Shown: positions 1-5,635, numbered from the stretch's first letter. The stretch: DNA of 7,858 bases from Methylaequor sp002691245 (GCA_002691245.1 NZHH01000065.1:1-7858), one strand, 5' to 3'. Translations and numbers: made by a program. The notes: generated by a model not told the origin, from the letters alone.

Positions 1-184
1 AAGAATTTAACTAGGAACAAAATAGGAGAATTTATTCTAATATAAATATTTTTAGTAATATTCATAAAATAATAACTAATTTTCTACCTAAAATATAAAG
101 AAACAGTAATCATTTTTTCCTTAGTAAATTAGTTTACTTTTGATAATACTAATAATTAACATTTTTTAGTAAATTTAAAATTTC

Positions 185-206
185 TTTATTTTAATGTTAA
201 AATAAA
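185..206. repeat. perfect AT palindrome, 10-base arms around TG
   Basis: The arms TTTATTTTAA and TTAAAATAAA are exact reverse complements separated by only TG. The two-base centre makes it more like a DNA dyad (protein site or cruciform-prone site) than an efficient RNA hairpin. It carries no GC and is not followed by a clear T run in the + direction, so I do not call it a terminator. It lies about 150 bases before the GST gene. Chance is a real alternative at this base composition. Confidence 0.4.
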
Positions 207-249
207 AACGTATTGATCTTTAAAAAAGAAAGTTTGACGCCATATTAGC

Positions 250-266
250 AATTGATTAGGTCAATT
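250..266. promoter_or_regulatory. inverted repeat, candidate operator
   Basis: AATTGA and TCAATT are exact inverted repeats around TTAGG, giving a 17-base dyad of the size bound by a dimeric helix-turn-helix regulator. It sits 4 bases upstream of the TTGAAA candidate -35 box at 271-276, a position usual for an activator or repressor site. No regulator gene is present in the window and there is no matching dyad before the second GST copy, so the assignment is tentative. Confidence 0.3.
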
Positions 267-270
267 ATTC

Positions 271-300
271 TTGAAAAATAGCTATTAATTAAGATATGAT
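271..300 (+). promoter_or_regulatory. candidate sigma-70 promoter for GST A
   Basis: TTGAAA (271-276) and TATGAT (295-300) are separated by 18 bases, a good match to housekeeping promoter spacing. Transcription would begin near 307 and give a ~40-base leader including the GGGAG ribosome site at 337-341. A second possible -10, TGATATAAT at 324-332, has an extended TG but would start transcription at about 339, inside the ribosome site, so I prefer the upstream one. Confidence 0.4.
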
Positions 301-346
301 ATATTCTTATTTGAAATAAACTGTGATATAATAAATGGGAGTGAAT

Positions 347-1006
347 ATGATTAAGATTTATGGTTTAAAAGTAAGTAATTTTTCTTCTATGGTTAGATTT
401 GCCTTAATGGAAAAAAATATTGAATTTGAATGGATAGAAACCTTTCCTTTCTCTATGTCTGGGGATAAAACAATACTTGACAAATCGACTAATGGTGCAG
501 TACCAATTTTAGAATATGATGGTCAATTTATTTCAGAAACTCTAGCTATAATGTCTTTTTTAGAAAAAAATTTCCCTGATACAAAACTAATAAGTGATGA
601 TCCATTAGAACATGCAAAAACTATAGAAATTATTAAAATTCTTGAAAACTATATAGAAACTTCAGCCAGAAACTTTTATCCTTTTGTGTATTTTGGAGGT
701 GAAAAAAAAGAAGATAATCTTGATCAAATTAAGGTAACAATAAATCGAGGCCTAAATATTCTTGAAAAAAAAGCATCTTTAAGTCCTTTTATGGTTAGTA
801 AGTTTTCTTATGCAGACATCTTTGCCTCTATGTCACTTTTTCCAGCAAAGGCTGTTTGTGAAAAAGTTTATAGCTGGAATATTTTCGATGATTTCAAAAA
901 GCTAGGCGAAAGCGTAGAAAGTATTAATTCCAGAGAGGCTGCTAAGATTATTTATAGTGATATTGAAAAAGGTATGGAACAAATACAAAAAAGTATGAAT
1001 AAATAA
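347..1006 (+). CDS. glutathione S-transferase family protein, copy A
   Basis: This is a 219-residue cytosolic two-domain GST. The thioredoxin-like N-terminal domain (about 1-75) shows the beta1-alpha1 turn with Ser10 before VRFAL, cis-Pro53 in AVPIL, and Glu64-Thr65 where GSTs bind the gamma-glutamyl group of glutathione. The C-terminal helical domain (about 85-219) has the S-x-A-D N-capping box at Ser154-Asp157. An ATG also lies in frame at 335. I choose 347 because GGGAG sits exactly 5 bases before it, the paralogue at 5699 has the same GGGAG with 5-base spacing, and the two proteins then align from Met1 with equal length. It ends 23 bases from the convergent SDR gene, with no terminator visible. 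Substrate is unknown; conjugation, isomerisation or thiol-ether cleavage are all possible for this fold. Confidence 0.9.
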   Translation: MIKIYGLKVSNFSSMVRFALMEKNIEFEWIETFPFSMSGDKTILDKSTNGAVPILEYDGQFISETLAIMSFLEKNFPDTKLISDDPLEHAKTIEIIKILENYIETSARNFYPFVYFGGEKKEDNLDQIKVTINRGLNILEKKASLSPFMVSKFSYADIFASMSLFPAKAVCEKVYSWNIFDDFKKLGESVESINSREAAKIIYSDIEKGMEQIQKSMNK

Positions 1007-1029
1007 TGCCGCAATTAGAAAAAACTATT

Positions 1030-1749
1030 CTACCATTTTTCAATATCAGGTCTAATTTCAACATCAAATGACCAAGCTGATCTATTTTGATGAGCAATAT
1101 GATAGATCTCATTGGCTATATCCTGAGGTTGAACAAATATGTTATCAGGCTGATTGATTTGAGCTGGTATTCTTTTTCTAGTCCAAGGGGTATTTATGAA
1201 TGCATCTATGATTATATATGCTACGTGTATACCTTGAGGACCAAAATCTTTTGCTAACGACTGAGCTAATATTCTTTGAGCAGCTTTTGTGGGTGCAAAA
1301 TAAGGTGTGCTAGCTACGCCTCTTTTTGCAGCAGTGTTACCAGTAACTATAATTACACCTTTTTTATTTTTAATCATATCTGGTATTAAGGAATGAGCTA
1401 AGTACATAAGAGAAGTAGTATTAATTCTAAAATTTTCTTCTAGCCATTCAGCTTTACCTTCTAAAAGCTTTTCAAAGTTTCCTCTTACAGCATTATGAAT
1501 TAAAATTTCTGGTGGCCCTAATTCTATTTTAATTTTATGACAAACTTCTTGAAGTTTTTCTAAATCAGAAACATCACAATTATACCCTTTCGAATTCGGT
1601 AATTCCTTTTCTAGATTATCTAGTCTTTGACTATCTCTTGCAATCATAGCAACTTTATATCCTGATTTTGCAAATTTTCTTGCAGTATATGCTCCAGTAC
1701 CGTCTCCCACACCAGTAATCATACAGACTTTATTTAATGTTTTATTCAT
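1030..1749 (-). CDS. atypical SDR-family NAD(P)-dependent oxidoreductase, copy A
   Basis: This is a 239-residue single-domain Rossmann protein of the short-chain dehydrogenase/reductase superfamily. The glycine-rich cofactor motif TGVGDGTG is at 12-19, Arg38-Asp39 after beta2 hints at NADP, CDV is at 58-60, HNAV stands for the usual NNAG at 85-88, and structural/catalytic Asn110 is present. Where classical members have Ser and YxxxK, this protein has Asn138, Phe151 and Lys155 (FAPTK), with a Tyr displaced to 150. I recall an SDR subgroup with Phe at this position and a similar tail (RSAW...RP...EKW), so this is probably subfamily-typical and not decay. A weak AGGT lies 8 bases before the ATG. 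It follows the 105-residue gene by 53 bases and is probably cotranscribed with it. Reductase activity is uncertain. Confidence 0.88.
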   Translation of the reverse strand: MNKTLNKVCMITGVGDGTGAYTARKFAKSGYKVAMIARDSQRLDNLEKELPNSKGYNCDVSDLEKLQEVCHKIKIELGPPEILIHNAVRGNFEKLLEGKAEWLEENFRINTTSLMYLAHSLIPDMIKNKKGVIIVTGNTAAKRGVASTPYFAPTKAAQRILAQSLAKDFGPQGIHVAYIIIDAFINTPWTRKRIPAQINQPDNIFVQPQDIANEIYHIAHQNRSAWSFDVEIRPDIEKW

Positions 1750-1802
1750 ATTGATACCTATATCAGAGATTTAATTTATTGATAAATAACTTTTATATTG
1801 AT

Positions 1803-2120
1803 TTAAATCTGATCAAAAATCACTTCTCCTCTTATTATATTACTTTTATAAACTATACCTCTAACTTTGGGCATATATTTTGAAAAAATCTTCTGACAAT
1901 CATCAAAGGATTTTTTATTCTTATATTCCATCATTGCTACAACCCTTATTGGTTCTATTTCATCAGTTTTAGTCCATGTCCATTTTGTCATGCCATTTTC
2001 TTTTAAAAATTTTACTACGTTAGCATCTTTTAAAAAGAAATCTTTAGTAATTTTTTCCCATTCTTTAAATGCAGGGTCTGAAGGAAATGTTATTGTAATA
2101 AAACTCGTAAATTTTTCCAT
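1803..2120 (-). CDS. small alpha/beta protein, unrecognised family, copy A
   Basis: This is a 105-residue soluble protein with no signal peptide or membrane segment. I do not recognise a named family. The pattern strand (FTSFITITF), helix (about 15-42), strands (KWTWTKT and IRVVAMMEY), helix (about 70-82), then a strand pair ending IIRGEVIFDQI resembles the ferredoxin-like dimeric alpha/beta-barrel fold used by small monooxygenases and stress proteins. Trp47 and Trp49 are conserved in its closest paralogue at 7472-7795 (about 80% identical by eye). It is the first gene of the minus-strand pair with the SDR. Its ATG is only 18 bases from the divergent GST-like gene, with no Shine-Dalgarno site, so a leaderless message is likely. 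Confidence 0.8.
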   Translation of the reverse strand: MEKFTSFITITFPSDPAFKEWEKITKDFFLKDANVVKFLKENGMTKWTWTKTDEIEPIRVVAMMEYKNKKSFDDCQKIFSKYMPKVRGIVYKSNIIRGEVIFDQI

Positions 2121-2138
2121 ATTATATAATATATATTT
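2121..2138. promoter_or_regulatory. 18-base divergent start region with overlapping -10 boxes
   Basis: The whole gap between two divergent ATG codons is A/T and contains TATAAT at 2125-2130 on the + strand and TATATT at 2133-2128 on the - strand. Each ends 7-8 bases before its own start codon. That spacing puts the transcription start on or next to the ATG, so both messages may be leaderless, consistent with no ribosome site on either side. Any -35 element would lie inside the opposite gene. The equivalent gap in cassette B (7796-7816) is 21 bases, so the compact arrangement is kept. Confidence 0.4.
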
Positions 2139-2939
2139 ATGAATAAAAATAAAATAAGGATTTTTTCTTATTTACCTAGTCCAAGAATTTGGAAAAGTTT
2201 AATAGCAGCAGACTTAACTAATATTAAATTAGATTTAAGAGCAGATAAACCAAAAAACTTAAGCAGATGGGTTTGGGACTTTGACGCAAGACCATTTGAA
2301 GAAAACACTAGTGAAGATAAACTTTTAATAAAAGGGAAAAAGGGATTTTCAAATACTCTTACTAAAACTAAAAAATTTTTAACCTTAAACCCTTTCGGAA
2401 ATGTTCCAGTAGCTTTTAATAGTATTGGAACAATAGGTGTTTTTGAATCAAATAGTATTCTAAGACTTGTTGCAAGAATAGGTAAAAATAAAATGAATTT
2501 ATATGGAAAAAATGATTTTATTAGATCCAGAGTTGACAGTTTTTTAGATAGTTCTTTAGTTTTTGGTTCATTAAATCAATCTTATTTATTAGCTCTTAAT
2601 TCAAATAACCCAATAACTAAGACTATTATTAAGTCTGCTGAGAATGCATATAAATCTTACATGGATGGTATAGAAACAAACTTAATGCTTAATAAAAATA
2701 ACTTTTTGATTGCAAATGATATGAGTATAGCAGATATATGTTTTTTTGGAGAATTTTTCCAGTTTGCAATATATTCTTCTAAAAAAACTAAATTTGAAAA
2801 TAAGCATTGGTTTGATATAATAAAAAAGTATAAGAAAGACTATAAAAAAGCGCACAAACTTTTAGATAAATTATTAAAAATTAAGAGTTTTAAAAAAATA
2901 GCTTATGCTACCTTAGTAAAATATAATTATTATGACTAA
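2139..2939 (+). CDS. GST-like protein with N-domain insert
   Basis: This is a 266-residue soluble protein of the GST superfamily but clearly not a close relative of the 219-residue GSTs here. After the first strand-helix (residues 5-30) comes an unusual Lys/Arg/Asp-rich stretch of about 45 residues (38-82) before the recognisable NPFGNVPV (cis-Pro90) and VFESNSI (Glu103-Ser104) glutathione-site motifs. The C-terminal helical domain carries the FLIANDMSIADI capping box, and the last 45 residues are very basic. The arrangement recalls the large GSTs related to the eEF1B-gamma group, but function is unknown. No ribosome site precedes the ATG. A disrupted reading frame starts inside its last codons (ATGACTAA, 2932-2939), so it once headed a two-gene + strand unit. 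The cassette B copy begins at 7817. Confidence 0.82.
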   Translation: MNKNKIRIFSYLPSPRIWKSLIAADLTNIKLDLRADKPKNLSRWVWDFDARPFEENTSEDKLLIKGKKGFSNTLTKTKKFLTLNPFGNVPVAFNSIGTIGVFESNSILRLVARIGKNKMNLYGKNDFIRSRVDSFLDSSLVFGSLNQSYLLALNSNNPITKTIIKSAENAYKSYMDGIETNLMLNKNNFLIANDMSIADICFFGEFFQFAIYSSKKTKFENKHWFDIIKKYKKDYKKAHKLLDKLLKIKSFKKIAYATLVKYNYYD

Positions 2940-3283
2940 AAAAATAGACACAGGTTTTAAGTAGGTACAGGTAGTCTCCTCACTAGTAGTATCTTACAAG
3001 AGTGAGGTAGATCTCGAATATTATCTAAATTTTTTAAATAAAAATGGCAAAGATTTCTTTGACAGACTTAAAGCTGTCGGATTAATTTCTTGGAGGGTAT
3101 CAAGAGTTTTTAATAAAGTTGGAGCTGTAAACACTAATAAAGTATATATATATAAATCAGCAGGCTTATCTTAAAGGACAAAAAATAATTGAAACATTTC
3201 TAAAAGACTATGAAAGCTTTTACAAAAACCTTACTGCAAAAGTAGAAGTAACTAGAGGAATAGTTTTATTTGAATTTAAATGA
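2932..3283 (+). pseudogene. broken small-protein gene, probable alpha/beta-barrel relative
   Basis: The ATG at 2932 overlaps the GST-like stop by 8 bases. The frame runs MTKKIDTGFK, meets TAG at 2962, then continues with clear coding character (VVSYKSEVDLEYYLNF, RLKAVGLISWRVSRVF) to a (TA)6 tract at 3143-3154. After the tract the frame shifts and continues as QQAYLKGQKIIETFL and on to a TGA at 3281-3283. One extra TA unit, or two fewer, would rejoin the frames as VYIYINQQ or VYINQQ. The restored product is about 116 residues. Its order of strands and helices, the GLISW segment (compare GMTKW) and the ending TRGIVLFEF (compare IIRGEVIFDQ) suggest a distant relative of the 105-residue proteins in this window. 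Two independent lesions favour decay over programmed shifting, though sequencing error at the tract is possible. Confidence 0.62.
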
Positions 3284-3305
3284 TAATGCTATATGATTGA
3301 TATGA

Positions 3306-3337
3306 GGGGTATTAAAATGAAAAATCATTAAAACCCC
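3306..3337 (+). terminator. weak hairpin after the small-protein pseudogene
   Basis: GGGGT (3306-3310) pairs with ACCCC (3333-3337), and inside it AATGA (3316-3320) pairs with TCATT (3325-3329) around AAAA. Asymmetric A-rich loops separate the two stems. A short T run (3341-3344) follows. Position just beyond the pseudogene stop fits a terminator for the GST-like transcription unit. The internal mismatches and short T run make it weak. Confidence 0.35.
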
Positions 3338-3349
3338 GAATTTTATATA

Positions 3350-3492
3350 ATGAATAAAAAAGAAAATAGAAAACTTTTAATTACACTTGCTATTGAAATT
3401 GTGGTTGATTCTCCAAAAATGGCTGTTGATAATGATACACGCTCAAATTATTGGCAGAACGAAGATTAATAATAGAAAATACATTTCACTAG
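3350..3492 (+). pseudogene. relic of a second cyclase N-terminus
   Basis: The frame from 3350 reads MNKKENRKLLITLAIEIVV then KMAVDND, and after a one-base shift near 3437 reads TLKLLAERRLIIENTF up to TAG at 3490-3492. This lines up with the first ~46 residues of the intact cyclase starting at 3508 (RKLTTILAMDVV, KMAVDDEG, TLKQLSVCKKIIEKT). The metal-binding Asp of the intact enzyme is Glu in the relic, and no ribosome site precedes it. The piece stops 15 bases before the intact gene. I infer that two cyclase genes once stood in tandem and most of the upstream one was deleted. It is not expected to make a working protein. Confidence 0.7.
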
Positions 3493-3507
3493 TTTAAAGG
3501 AAAAATT

Positions 3508-5418
3508 ATGAACTCACAGAAAAGAAAATTAACAACCATACTGGCAATGGATGTTGTTAACTATTCAAAAAAAATGGCAGTTGATGATGAAGGCACATTA
3601 AAGCAATTATCAGTTTGCAAAAAAATAATTGAAAAAACAATAACCTTAGCAGAAGGCAGAATATTTAATACCGCAGGCGATGCATTCATGATTGAGTTTA
3701 CTAGTCCAGTTCAGGCAGTAAACTCAGCTATTAGAATTCAAAAAGAGATTCTTAATTTAAATAGAGAATTAAGTGAAGATAAAATTTTAGAGTTTCGAAT
3801 TGGTATTAATATGGGTGATGTATTGATACAAGAAGATAATTTGTTTGGAGATGGAGTAAATGTAGCTTCAAGGCTAGAATCTATTGCTCCACCAGGAAGA
3901 ATATGTATATCTGGGTCAGTTTATTCTTTAGTTTCTAATAATATAAAAGAAAAGATATACAGTAAGGGAAGTCAGAAATTAAAAAATATTAATAAACCAA
4001 TTGATGCGTATTTTATAGAAATTGAAGAAGGATCTAATGTTGCAAAGGATTTTAAGGTTTCTCAAAGCAAAGCAGGAAATAAAAATATTTTTTTAATAGG
4101 AGGAGTTGCTGCTAGTTTTTTTGTAATACTATTAGTATTTGTTATGTTTAAAGATAGTAATGAAATAAATGTTAATTTAAACAGCATAGCTATTTCTCCA
4201 ATCACTACTGCGTCTAAAGAACAAGAAAAAATTAATTTAGCTGCAGGATTAACACAAGATATAGCTGCTTCATTAACTAGAGCATCAAAGAAACTAAATA
4301 TAATTAAACTTAACAGCGCAGATGAGAGTCTTGTTAATATAGCAAAACAAACTGGAGCAAAGTATTTAATCAATGGAGATATTAAGGAAGCAGGAAAAAA
4401 TATTAGAGTTAGTGTAAATTTAGTTGATGTAGAAAATGCAAATATTGTATGGTCTGATAAATATGATAAAACTCTAGAAATAGATAACTTGTTTACGTTA
4501 CAGGATGAAGTAGTTTCTAATATTATCGATGCGCTTGTTGGTAACGGAGATATCTTATCAAAAGAAGTTTCTAAAGTAGGATTAACAGCAACTGCTCAAA
4601 ATCTTGACTCATATGCTTGTATTAACTTTACTAAAAACCAATTCTTTCCTTCATTCTCATTTGATTATTATAATAAGGCTGTTGAGTGTTTAGAAAAATC
4701 TATCATTGATGATCCTCAATATGCAGAAGCTTGGCAATATTATGGTTATCTCTTAGCATGGGGATACTCTATCTTTGAGGTATATGAGCAGGATATTCTT
4801 ACTAAGGCTTTAGAAGCAGTTCAGGAAGCCATAAGGTTAGACTCTAATTATGCGATGGCTTATAGAACAAAGGCTGAAATAGAATTTTATGCAGGAAATT
4901 TTGAACAGATGTTAAAAGATGGAAAAAAAGCTCTTGAAATAGCTCCTAATGACCTTCAAATAATAGGAGGGATTGCTTATATAACAGGTCTTTCAGGATG
5001 GGGATGTCACTCTTCAGAGGAACTTAAGAAAAAATATAATATTGATAAGAAAGCTTGTTATAGGCTTGAAAGAGGTCGTGAGTTAGGTGTTTTGGCGGCA
5101 AAGTTAGATAAGGTAAACAGCAACCTTGGAGATAACTTTGGACAAGTAGCATTTTATCAAGATTCACAAAATTGGGAAAAAGTTCTTGAGGTTATGGAAG
5201 ACACCCCTGTTCCTTTTTTATGGTGGTGGCATCATTATATGGGATGTGCAAATCATGGATTAGGTAATAAAGATAAAGCTCAAAATCATTTTAATAAAAT
5301 TGCAGAAATTTTGGGCGATAATACTTTAGAAAAAATGAAAAAGGGTATGATAATCTGGCATGAAATGACTGTGTATGAAGAAATGATGCCAGTTTATTTA
5401 GAATACGGTTTGAAATAA
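3508..5418 (+). CDS. membrane-anchored class III nucleotide cyclase with TolB-like and TPR regions
   Basis: 636 residues. Residues 6-172 form a class III cyclase domain with metal-binding Asp15 and Asp58, Asp115 in FGDGVN, and transition-state Asn118 and Arg122, so catalysis of cyclic nucleotide formation is expected. Asn54 occupies the place (NTAGD) where many adenylate cyclases have Lys, so cAMP is likely but not certain. One membrane helix lies at 194-214. Residues about 222-345 match the TolB-like region usually found in such proteins (IAISPITTASKEQ, AAGLTQDI, GAKYLINGDI, IVWSDKYD, LFTLQDEVV). From about 370 to 610 there are TPR-like helical repeats (AEAWQYYGYLLA, YAMAYRTKAEIEFYAGN) with several Cys. 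The C-terminal part is therefore probably periplasmic and the cyclase cytoplasmic, which suggests a sensor. AAGGA sits about 7 bases before the ATG. No promoter is obvious. It is flanked by relics and lies between the two GST cassettes. Confidence 0.9.
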   Translation: MNSQKRKLTTILAMDVVNYSKKMAVDDEGTLKQLSVCKKIIEKTITLAEGRIFNTAGDAFMIEFTSPVQAVNSAIRIQKEILNLNRELSEDKILEFRIGINMGDVLIQEDNLFGDGVNVASRLESIAPPGRICISGSVYSLVSNNIKEKIYSKGSQKLKNINKPIDAYFIEIEEGSNVAKDFKVSQSKAGNKNIFLIGGVAASFFVILLVFVMFKDSNEINVNLNSIAISPITTASKEQEKINLAAGLTQDIAASLTRASKKLNIIKLNSADESLVNIAKQTGAKYLINGDIKEAGKNIRVSVNLVDVENANIVWSDKYDKTLEIDNLFTLQDEVVSNIIDALVGNGDILSKEVSKVGLTATAQNLDSYACINFTKNQFFPSFSFDYYNKAVECLEKSIIDDPQYAEAWQYYGYLLAWGYSIFEVYEQDILTKALEAVQEAIRLDSNYAMAYRTKAEIEFYAGNFEQMLKDGKKALEIAPNDLQIIGGIAYITGLSGWGCHSSEELKKKYNIDKKACYRLERGRELGVLAAKLDKVNSNLGDNFGQVAFYQDSQNWEKVLEVMEDTPVPFLWWWHHYMGCANHGLGNKDKAQNHFNKIAEILGDNTLEKMKKGMIIWHEMTVYEEMMPVYLEYGLK

Positions 5419-5505
5419 AACAAAAAGCAAAAGAGTTAGATCTAAGAAGTGATGCAATTTTGATGCGGTAAAGTGTCATATAAGTATGGTAAACTATCAG
5501 TCTAT

Positions 5506-5557
5506 TATGTAAAAAAATATACAGAAACCTTAGAAAATACGATTATTTTTTTATATA
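5506..5557. repeat. inverted repeat with 14-base AT arms
   Basis: The left arm 5506-5519 (TATGTAAAAAAATA) and right arm 5544-5557 (TATTTTTTTATATA) pair at 13 of 14 positions, and the remaining G/T position can wobble in RNA. The loop is 24 bases. It lies 88 bases past the cyclase stop and ends 6 bases before the tRNA-like scar. As RNA it could form an A/U hairpin ending transcription in either direction, since each strand ends in a T run. As DNA it could belong to the integration boundary. Runs of seven A and seven T are common here, so part of the match may be chance. Confidence 0.4.
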
Positions 5558-5563
5558 CAGACA

Positions 5564-5588
5564 GGTTCAAGACCCGCCACTCCTGCCA
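5564..5588 (+). other. orphan tRNA 3' end (Trp-type), possible att site
   Basis: This 25-base piece has the order of a tRNA tail: GG of the T stem, T loop TTCAAGA (5566-5572), T-stem strand CCCGC (5573-5577), acceptor strand CACTCCT (5578-5584), discriminator G (5585) and encoded CCA (5586-5588), followed by six T. The acceptor ending in T with discriminator G fits tRNA-Trp, which usually starts with A and ends CCTGCCA. No D arm or anticodon arm precedes it, and only three of five T-stem pairs form with the bases upstream, so homology stops at about 5564. Such 3' fragments are what site-specific integrases leave at the far end of an island inserted in a tRNA gene. In that reading the intact tRNA and the island lie to the left. 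No integrase is in the window. Confidence 0.65.
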
Positions 5589-5635
5589 TTTTTTGTATAT
5601 ATCAGGTTGTTTGGGTCTGCTGATAAAATGTTACT

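Larger units (their letters stand above)
1..334. other. non-coding region upstream of cassette A
   Basis: No open reading frame with coding character is visible on either strand. The stretch is almost pure A/T and holds two short inverted repeats (185-206 and 250-266), a promoter candidate (271-300), a 10-base direct repeat TTAGTAAATT at 121-130 and 166-175, and a 6-base inverted repeat AGTAAA/TTTACT at 123-138. Such short repeats are common by chance in DNA this AT-rich. The first 45 bases read as 14 codons then TAA in one frame, too short to call the tail of a gene. Confidence 0.6.

Noticed and set aside
1..45. Possible 3' tail of a gene entering from the left (14 codons then TAA)
   Set aside because: Too short to separate from chance and no convincing match to the C-termini seen elsewhere in the window.
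121..175. Repeated TTAGTAAATT pair as a CRISPR-like or iteron array
   Set aside because: Only two short copies in very AT-rich DNA, no further units and no associated genes.
322..327. TGTGA as half of a CRP/cAMP site, tempting because a cyclase is nearby
   Set aside because: No TCACA half follows at the required distance in either copy, so a full site is not supported.
328..336. The 9-base spacer of leader A is the base-by-base complement of that in leader B (5680-5688)
   Set aside because: Complement without reversal has no known structural meaning and is expected by chance about once in 500 for all-A/T spacers.
335..346. Earlier in-frame ATG adding MGVN to GST copy A
   Set aside because: It overlaps the GGGAG ribosome site, and the equal spacing of GGGAG to the next ATG in both copies fixes the start at 347.
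4062..4373. 103-codon open frame on the minus strand inside the cyclase gene
   Set aside because: It is antisense to well-recognised cyclase linker, membrane and TolB-like sequence and has no protein character of its own.
5291..5479. 62-codon minus-strand frame across the cyclase 3' end
   Set aside because: Shadow of the TPR region; low-complexity product, no ribosome site.
5500..5588. A complete tRNA gene
   Set aside because: The bases upstream of 5564 cannot form anticodon or D arms and the T stem pairs at only three of five positions.
5600..5625. TATCAG ... CTGATA inverted repeat after the tRNA scar
   Set aside because: Six-base arms with a 14-base loop and no T run; too weak to call a terminator or operator.
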